Source: Acanthaster planci
Taxonomy: Eukaryota > Echinodermata > Asteroidea > Valvatida > Acanthasteridae
NCBI RefSeq assembly: GCF_001949145.1
Contig: NW_019091369.1
Location: 2,028,007 to 2,092,006 of the forward strand
Direction of reading: 5' to 3'
DNA: 64,000 nt
The notes under the pieces are model-generated. The model did no database searches and was not told where the DNA came from. It saw only the letters and a list, made by a program, of their open reading frames with translations. Below, in pieces: positions 57,534 to 64,000 of the stretch. Position 1 is the stretch's first letter. Every line of letters begins with the position of its first letter. Position numbers and translations under genes: made by a program.

Positions 57534-57653
57534 ATGCCAAGGCCACGACGCTCACATTACAGGCGAAGGCGGACAGGCAACACTGTCCCGCAGAGCAAAC
57601 CTGAGGACTATGAGTTGAAGGCAGCGGATGAAGTTAGGCTTTTCACCGAGGAT
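57534..57653 (+). CDS. vWA gene coding exon 1
   Basis: Residues 1-40, from ATG in GAAGAATGCC to donor GTAAGAG in phase 0. It encodes the Arg-rich start and KPEDYELKAADEVRLFTED. Confidence 0.75.
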
Positions 57654-60600
57654 GTAAGAGTTCATTTTGAAAGTTCTCTTTGCAATGGTTAATGGAAGGG
57701 AGAACGAGTAATTCCCAATTAATTATTCATGGAAAAGAGTTTAAACACAATTTCTGAAAGGTTTTAACTGAGAAAATAAATGTTGTCAGCGGCCAATTTA
57801 AAAACTGCTTGGATTAACTTGCTATAACATTGAGTGAAACAGTAAAAATCCATTGTTTATACTAATATAGTACCATTTCTATCACTGAACCAACTTGAAT
57901 CCATAATTTTATTTTGGTCACTCTCAAAGTCAAATTAGAGTCAACATTCACAGAAATATTCTTGTGGTCAGAGAGGAAAGCCAGCACAGATATTCTGTTA
58001 TTCTGAGTATCTCCAAGTTAGGAGTTGATTCCTTCTCTCCGTCACCAGGTGATGGCCGATCTGCCTACTCTCTTCACCTCGGAGGTATCCTTCGAGAAGC
58101 ATTTCAATGCCCAGGAGAAGGACCGCACCAAGTACATTGCCACCTTGCTGGTGCTCCAAAAGACTGGAACTGAGGTCCTGCAAAGTAAGAATTTGCACTG
58201 GACGAGAGAAATTATACAGCATCTACAGCCTAATTGATATGCACTTGATATTCTGCTAACGGCCCCTATTCATTCCTAGGAGACTGTAGCCGAGCGGTTG
58301 CAAAGTTCTTTGCAAACTCTGCTGAACCCACATTTCCCCTCACTGTTTCCCCTTCCTAGGTGCCAAGGCTCGCGCCCTGGCTGCAGCCTGGGCCCGAAAG
58401 GACCATGACCTGGCCGACTGCCTGCTGGCCCAGCGCAAGGCGTTCGGCCTGGTGGAGGTGCTGAAGGCCGCCACCCTGCTGGACTCTGGCCGCAAGATGC
58501 GGGAGTGGGAGAAGAAACTAAAACGGCTTCAGATGCAGCCCAAGTACAAGGCGCAGAAGGTGGCCAAGATGAAGACAACCATCCACAACCTCAGCGCCAT
58601 CAAGCCCTCGGTAAGACTTGAAACCCCTCCCCCCCCCATTGCGGCCCTTCAAAACGATGTTTATCTCTGGTTTCCGTGCCACAAAATTACTGAAAATGTT
58701 TCTATTCCTCCCCTGGATGGGATGCCGGTCCATCAAAGGCTGCTCCCTACCTGACACTGATGTTCAGTTATACTCCTTGGTAGAGAAAGAGGAATAGGGG
58801 GTGGGGTGTCTTGCCTAAGGCCACATTTTGTGACCAGCGGCTGGATTCAATCCTCTGACCCTTTGATCTTGATTCATGAACCAGAATGGCTAGGCCACGT
58901 GATCTGCTCCAGACTTGACAACCCAAGTTGGAATTTGGAATCAGAAGTGATGAAATGTCTTCAATTGTTTTCCCAGGTTGGGTCTTTGAGTGGAGCCGTC
59001 TGCCGCCACATCCATCGTTGGGTGAGGACCATCCCGCCCCAGGACCTTGAGTTCTATGCCCTGCACTTTCCACAAGAACCCTGGAAGAAACTAGCTGACT
59101 TGGTGCATTTCAATCCTAAGACGGTGCGCACCATTCTTTGAAATATCATTTTGTTTGGAAGGGCCGTATACTATGAGGTCGCTTTCGTACAACAATCGAT
59201 AACGTTGTCAAGGTTCTTCTGATTTTGATTCTGATTCAGTGTGATTCGATTTGATTCTGATTTTGATTTGATTCGATTCTGTTTGCCATGTGGGATATAT
59301 CATTGGCCAGGGTTGGTCACTGTTAGTTAGTCAAGTTGCTTCTTTTTTTTCAATATTGCCCTTCTTGTTATTGTAGGACTTTCAGGTACCCTGGTTCCTT
59401 CCCTATTGCTACGGTGCGCCAGCTCCCGAGGACTCTATCGTGGCCAAGTGCAAAGACCTGGACGATGAGAAAGCCAACCAGCTGATTGCCTCCGTGGACA
59501 TCCCCTATACATTCTTCAAGTCCCACAAGATCAAACTGACCAACGAGTCGAAAGAGCGCATCGCCAAAGCGGAGAAACACCTGACTGCCCTCCTGTGGTG
59601 AGACAACAACTTTAATAAACAGGATTTTGGTTTTAAGTTGGCGATCATCCTGGCTTCGGTATTTGTGACAGTTACGCATTAGAAAAATAACAGCCAGGGA
59701 GAATAATAGCCACCGTGGCAGATGGACAGAATTCCTCGGTACCTTTCCATGTTTAAAAACTCCTTTAAATTTCGAAAAATGACAAATCGTTTTCCGACAT
59801 ATGCCAAGACTGAAACCCAGGATGAGTGAATGACGAAATTGTAACTGATGCCAGAAACCTCCTTTCACTCAATCTTCACAGGAACTATGAGGACTTGACT
59901 TGTCCTGAGGTGGATCGCGTCATCGCAGAGCGGCTGAGGGCTGGCGAGGTCATTGACCTCCCGTACGGGAAGCTCATGGAACGTCTACTGGTCATCAAGG
60001 AGCTGCGAACCCGTAAGCAATCAAGCTTGATTCAGTGGCAGTGTTGAATTTGATACTGATTGAGATCCAGCGCAGTATGATATGATCTGATTGAATGTGA
60101 GATGTGATACGGCATGATTGCATTTGATTGATTTCAATTGATTTGATACAGTATGATTTGATTTGATGCAGTTTGATTTGATACAATTTGATTTGATTTG
60201 ATATGATTTGATACAATTTGATTTGATGTGATTTGATACAATTTGATTTGATGTGATTTGATACAATTTGATTTGATTTGATGTGATTTGATGTAATGTG
60301 ATTTGATCACATTGATCACTGCATGCCTGAGGAGTACAAACATATGCAAGCAAGTACCATGTCACCCCAAGGCAAATGATAATGGTGAAACTGATGCCGT
60401 TTTCTTGTCTTTTGCTCTGTCTACGCTTAGGTGATGCCGCCAAGAAGGAGGAGACAACAGAGCTGTTTGAACGACTCATCTCGATGGCCGAGAAAATACT
60501 GAAACAGACTAAGTAAGAAATGACAATTCTTCGGACAGTGAACTAGGATCTCTCTTTTGTAAACATTGGACACCATGTTGTTACTGTAGGTGCACAAATT

Positions 60601-62104
60601 TTAATTGCGGTTGGCAAAGTTTTTGAGTTTTGACTTTCATTCAGTTTAGAGAGGCGAGAGTCCGTGAACTGTGTGTCATTTTGCATTTCCACATTTTGGT
60701 CACAAACTCCAAAGCACACTGATAATTTTTTTTTTTTCTTGCTGTTTCTGGCAGATTGACAGTCGACTCACCAGTGGCCGTGATTGGTGACCGGTCACCC
60801 TCCATGGGCACGGCCATCAAGACCAGCACCATCATCGCCAGTCTGCTGACCGCCATCGCCAAGGCCGAACTCTCCTTCTTCAGCAACCGCAACACCGTGC
60901 CAGACAAAATTCCCCAGACCATCGAGGAGGTAGGTTCAGTGATTGTTAAATCTGCTCCCCTTGCGGTTCTAGAACGGGATGTTCTTTGTGCCGCAAGAGA
61001 GACAGGGGTCCAACTGTGCCACGGAGGGTCAGATGGATATTTGCAATTGGCTTCATCATCCTCTCTGCTTTCTCCTTTGCCTTTCCTCGGAGAAATAATT
61101 CCTGATTTAGCCTAACAAATTTGGGCTTACTTATTTGGCATCATCGAAGAGGAGAATTGAAATTTATAAATTGAGCAACGTAAGGGGGCAAAGCTGTAAA
61201 GGTGTATTAGGATATTGTGTGGATAAGAAAGTCGACGTCTTTCACATATACTTCGGAGCTGTTGCGTAAAATGATTTTTATTACTGGTTTGTGAGAGAGT
61301 ACTTTTGGAATTTATTTTCTCATCCAAACGTTAGTTATCAGCTTTACGAAATGGAGCATGATCCAAGTTCAAGCCAGAACGTACCGATCACTTTTGTTCA
61401 ATTTTTATGGAAAGGTTCTCCATTTGGCTTCGACGCTGAACACTGAGGGCAGCACCGTGCCTGCAGCCAGTCTCCTGCCGTACTACGAGGAGAAGAAGGT
61501 CATCAAGACATTCATCATGGTCACGGACGAGGAAGAGAACGGCACCGTCAGAGTGAATGGCGGATTCCTCTAGTGAGTACCGTGATTGCTTCCTTAAAAC
61601 TTCCAAAATTAGCTCCTTGAGGAAACTCTTCCAATTACTGCTTCGTCTGACGTCTTTGGCAATTTCCGAAACAGCGTTTGTTTTTGCAAAGATATTTTCT
61701 CTTTTTCTTTTTTTTTTGTTGTCATTCCTAAAATTTCTTCTTATCAGTCTTTAAGCCTGCCAAGTTTGAAATCAAGATTAACGATTTGTTTACGCCATAC
61801 ATCCATCAGCTTCCACACTCTTTTCAAGAAGTACTACGAGGAGGTCTACCCGGCCAAGCTAGTCTTCGTCTCTTTCCTGAACAGCCAGAATGCAACCGGC
61901 CACATGGTCCGCCTGCTGGAGTCGCTGGACTTCCACCCGCTGCAGTTCAAGCTATCCCACCACCGGCCCGACCTGGTCAAGGTGGGTAACCTCCTGGGCA
62001 AACTGACCAAGGAGACGGCCGGCTTCGCCGACGAGGTAGGGGCCATGGAGGAGGAGATCCGGGCAGACGGGCTGAGGAAAGCCATGGAGAACATCAAGCT
62101 GTAA
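57534..62104 (+). CDS. von Willebrand A (MIDAS) domain protein, Ro60/TROVE-like layout
   Basis: Ten coding exons join in frame to 1,716 nt, or 571 residues. The start ATG at 57534 is two codons after an in-frame TGA. The N-terminus is very basic (MPRPRRSHYRRRR). Residues about 40-360 are helical and charged, with no motif I can name for sure. Residues about 364-560 form a vWA fold: a hydrophobic strand (VAVIG), then D375-R-S377-P-S379 (DxSxS, metal-binding MIDAS), a Thr in EGST at 435, and the strand FIMVTD with D459. This matches the DxSxS, T and D positions of the Ro60 vWA domain, and an alpha-helical N-terminal part before a C-terminal vWA is also Ro60's layout. No signal peptide or membrane segment is present, so it is probably cytosolic or nuclear. 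A role in RNA binding is only inference. Confidence 0.85.
58049..58184 (+). CDS. vWA gene coding exon 2
   Basis: Residues 41-85 plus one base. It encodes VMADLPTLFTSEVSFEKHF, then RTKYIATLLVLQKTGTEVLQ. Acceptor CTCCGTCACCAG, donor GTAAGA. Confidence 0.9.
58360..58610 (+). CDS. vWA gene coding exon 3
   Basis: Residues 86-169. It encodes AKARALAAAWARKDHDLADC and a lysine-rich helix (EKKLKRLQMQPKYKAQK), ending NLSAIKPS at donor GTAAGA. It is GC-rich compared with its introns. Confidence 0.93.
58700..58905. mobile_element. Degenerate SINE-like repeat
   Basis: GATGGGATGCCGGTCCATC, then ACTCCTTGGTAGAGAAAGAG, GTGTCTTGCCTAAGGCCAC, GGCTGGATTCAATCCTCTGA and GAATGGCTAGGCCACGTG. This order is like a dispersed repeat common in marine invertebrates and fish, in which the GGATTCGAA-type segment resembles a tRNA B box. 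Here it is degenerate. It lies in intron 3 of the vWA gene. Confidence 0.45.
58977..59123 (+). CDS. vWA gene coding exon 4
   Basis: Residues 170-218. It encodes VGSLSGAVCRHIHRWVRTIP and YALHFPQEPWKKLADLVHF, phase 0 at both ends. The donor GTGCGC is weak, but the frame and the next exon fit. Confidence 0.85.
59215..59283. repeat. Degenerate TTGAT pentanucleotide repeat
   Basis: Imperfect TGATT/TCGAT units in intron 4 of the vWA gene. Confidence 0.7.
59377..59597 (+). CDS. vWA gene coding exon 5
   Basis: Residues 219-291 plus two bases. It encodes DFQVPWFLPYCYGAPAPEDS, ANQLIASVDIPYTFFKSHKI and ends KAEKHLTALLW across the junction. Acceptor TGTTATTGTAG, donor GTGAGA. Confidence 0.92.
59882..60012 (+). 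CDS. vWA gene coding exon 6
   Basis: Residues 292-335 plus one base. It encodes NYEDLTCPEVDRVIAERLRA and IDLPYGKLMERLLVIKELR. Acceptor CAATCTTCACAG, donor GTAAGC. Confidence 0.93.
60100..60308. repeat. TTGAT-type tandem repeat in intron 6 of the vWA gene
   Basis: A long run of GATTTGATACAATTTGATTT-like units, built from 5-bp TTGAT/TGATT steps with 20-25-bp higher-order periodicity. The Ile/Lys/Ser-rich minus-strand frames here are repeat products. Confidence 0.9.
60431..60512 (+). CDS. vWA gene coding exon 7
   Basis: Residues 336-362 plus two bases. It encodes DAAKKEETTELFERLISMAE and KILKQT. Acceptor CTACGCTTAG, donor GTAAGA. Confidence 0.9.
60755..60929 (+). CDS. vWA gene coding exon 8, with the MIDAS motif
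   Basis: Residues 363-421. It encodes LTVDSPVAVIGDRSPSMGTA, containing DxSxS at 375-379, then a helix TIIASLLTAIAKAELSFFS and IPQTIEE. Acceptor TTTCTGGCAG, donor GTAGGT, phase 0. Confidence 0.94.
61415..61572 (+). CDS. vWA gene coding exon 9
   Basis: Residues 422-473 plus two bases. It encodes VLHLASTLNTEGSTVPAASL, KTFIMVTDEEENGTVRVNGG and FL. The acceptor TTTTTATGGAAAG is weak in pyrimidines close to the junction. Donor GTGAGT. Confidence 0.88.
61810..62104 (+). CDS. vWA gene coding exon 10 (last)
   Basis: Residues 474-571 and stop TAA at 62102-62104. It encodes FHTLFKKYYEEVYPAKLVF, HMVRLLESLDFHPLQFKLSH and ends KAMENIKL. A short ATTAAA at 62586-62591 is the nearest possible polyadenylation signal. 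Confidence 0.93.
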
Positions 62105-63039
62105 AGATAGGGACTGCAGAGAGGACCCGGGGGTACAAGACTTCATGCAAGGGCGCCCTCTAGCAGTCAACTGTCACAGTCAAATGCACAGATTTATGCA
62201 TGCTCAGCTCTCACCAGTTTTTTCCAGAGTTTTTTTGTTCAAGTTCAAGATTTATGACTACGGAGTTTTGTTCCGTGACAGCTTGTTTATTCAAGATGCA
62301 GGATTGGAAACCTATAGAAATGCACGCACATCCCAACGGAAAAAAATCTCAAATGCAAGCAGTGATCGGTCTTACTGCCTGCTATCCAGGGATGCCGTGC
62401 GGTAATTCATGACCCAAAATTAATGCCGTTTCCACAGTTTGTTTCGCGCATATTCCAATAGAGGGCGCATTTCATTTTGATCGCACAAAGATAATGATTA
62501 TGAAGACTGCATTTGTTTAAATTGTTTCTGCTCAGTGACACTTGCCAAGTTGGAAATAGTTGTTCCAGTCAGAGTTGAAATGTTTATTAAAAGTTCTTCT
62601 GATAAAACTGAATCAAAGTGGAATAATGTACGAGTACAGTCATAGTTGATTTGGTAAGGGACGTGGGCAATTCGGGTTTGCATATATAAACCTTCTACAA
62701 AATTCTGTACAGTGTAGTAGGATATCTTTGTCAAGGCAATACTGTTGAATTCTTTTTCTGGAATATAAGTTTGAGGTAGTGAAATGTCGTAAAACCAACA
62801 GTAATTTAAGTGATACCAATAGTTTGGGATTGGGCTTTCTATCTTGTGTATTTTAAGTCAGAACTGCATGTTTGTAAGTCCCAATGGTGTATAAAAAAGT
62901 GCAAAAGTTGACTACAAAAAGTTAAAACTGATACAAAAGTAGAACAAAGTAAGATTTACTTTGTAAATTACTTATTTTTAATGGCAATTATACCAAGATG
63001 TATGATTTGGTTATTTTTTATATTCAGTAAAACATTAGC
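62105..63039. other. 3' UTR and downstream flank of the vWA gene
   Basis: AT-rich non-coding DNA with no supported gene. The candidate polyadenylation hexamer ATTAAA is at 62586. Confidence 0.5.
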
Positions 63040-64000
63040 CAGAATTTGAGTTTTTCCGTACCCCACCAAAGTGCTTCTGTAAATGTGTTCCATGGACTAA
63101 GAGGTGTCTTTCAAGTTTCACACAAGGATAATTTTTAGCACGACTGAAATGAATAACTTCTCAAGGGTCAGCCTGCCATTTTAAATTTTGGACAGTTTCA
63201 TTTTTCCTCCAAAATGCTTGTAAGCATCTAGAAATGTGGTCCAAGGGACTAACAGCTGTCTTGTATGCAAATTTTAAGTAAAATTATAAGCAAAAATTCT
63301 CATTAAGAATTAAATAAATTTGCAAGGGGTTAGTCTTGCATTTTAATTAAATTTGATTTAATTTCCAAACTGCTTTAAATTCATTATTTATGGCCCACTA
63401 TGTGTTCTAAAGATGAACAGACGTCATTCATGCAAATTCATGATTTTGATCTTTTCAGCCAAATTAACTAAATTTGCAAGGGGTTACCCTTACATTGATG
63501 GCCAAAGATTTACTTTTTTCAAAATTGCTTCAAAATGATCATTCATTACCCAAAATATGCTCTTGGAACCAAGAGACATCATTTTTACAAGGTTCAAGCC
63601 AATTCATGATTTTGAATTTTTGAGCCAAATTTTGATAAATTTGCAAGGGGTTAGCCTTGCATTTTAATTAAAATTTGGCCCAAAATTGACTTTTTTCAAA
63701 GTGCTTCAAAATGATCATTCATGACCTAAAATATGCTCTTGGAACCAAGAGACATCATTTTTACAAGGTTCATGATTTTGAACTTTTGAGCCAAATTTTG
63801 ATAAATTTGCAAGGGGTTACCCTTACATTTTGACCAAAAATTGACTTTTTTCCAAAGTGCTTCAAAATGATCGTTGATGACCCATAATATGTTTTGAGAC
63901 CAAGATACATCATTTTTACAAGTTTCAAGCAAATTCATGATTTTGAGCTTTTGAGACAAAATTGGATAAATTTGTAAGGGGTTAGCCTTACATTTTGATC
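63040..64000. repeat. Tandem satellite, about 165-bp unit, running off the window edge
   Basis: The landmark TTTGCAAGGGGTTAGCCTTG recurs (TGCAAG or TGTAAG) at 63321, 63475, 63642, 63808 and 63973, spacings 154, 167, 166 and 165. A second landmark, AAAGTGCTTCAAAATGATCA, recurs in step. Earlier, more decayed units reach back to about 63040. Units become more alike towards the right edge. Confidence 0.9.

Noticed and set aside
60021-60479. A 152-codon minus frame rich in Ile, Lys, Ser and Gln
   Set aside because: It is a translation of the TTGAT repeat.
1-64000. CRISPR arrays, bacterial operons, or rRNA and tRNA genes
   Set aside because: The DNA is clearly animal genomic sequence with spliced genes; no spaced direct-repeat array, rRNA segment or tRNA cloverleaf was found.

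Overview
This window is animal genomic DNA, with long introns and small exons bounded by GT-AG sites. Exons have GC-rich third codon positions, introns are AT-rich, and there are many short inverted-repeat transposon remnants. The exportin coding sequence is close in length and sequence to the vertebrate protein, and ACATGTAC and TAGGCCTA motifs are common. Together these suggest a marine invertebrate deuterostome (echinoderm, hemichordate or cephalochordate). That is a guess, and I cannot name the species.

Layout. Positions 1-5,300 hold a C-rich minisatellite with an assembly gap and what looks like the last coding exon of an upstream plus-strand gene (2638-2791, product not recognised). From 5,894 to 53,697 lies a complete exportin-4 (XPO4) gene. 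I rebuilt 22 coding exons that join in frame to 3,417 nt (1,138 residues plus stop), ending in the family's typical C-terminus. Intron 6 appears to be a minor-class (U12) AT-AC intron, and a Tc1/mariner-like miniature element lies inside it. Intron 9 is about 26 kb. It carries, on the opposite strand, a single-exon 641-residue receptor with a signal peptide, three Ig-like domains, one membrane segment and a tail with phosphotyrosine-type motifs (32787-34712). Intron 1 holds a weaker antisense candidate for a small secreted peptide precursor (about 9314-9697).

From about 56,300 to 62,104 is a second plus-strand gene. Ten coding exons join in frame to 571 residues, with a C-terminal von Willebrand A domain that has a MIDAS-type DxSxS motif. 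The overall layout recalls Ro60/TROVE proteins, but I cannot assign it to that family with certainty. The last kilobase of the window is a tandem satellite of roughly 165-bp units that runs off the edge.

The three well-supported genes have no obvious shared pathway. XPO4 is a nuclear transport receptor, the antisense gene is a surface receptor, and the vWA protein may be an RNP or scaffold protein. The mobile elements are mostly miniature inverted-repeat elements in introns. One family is present twice in opposite orientation, and one copy has an internal 11-12 bp minisatellite expanded to about 20 copies.
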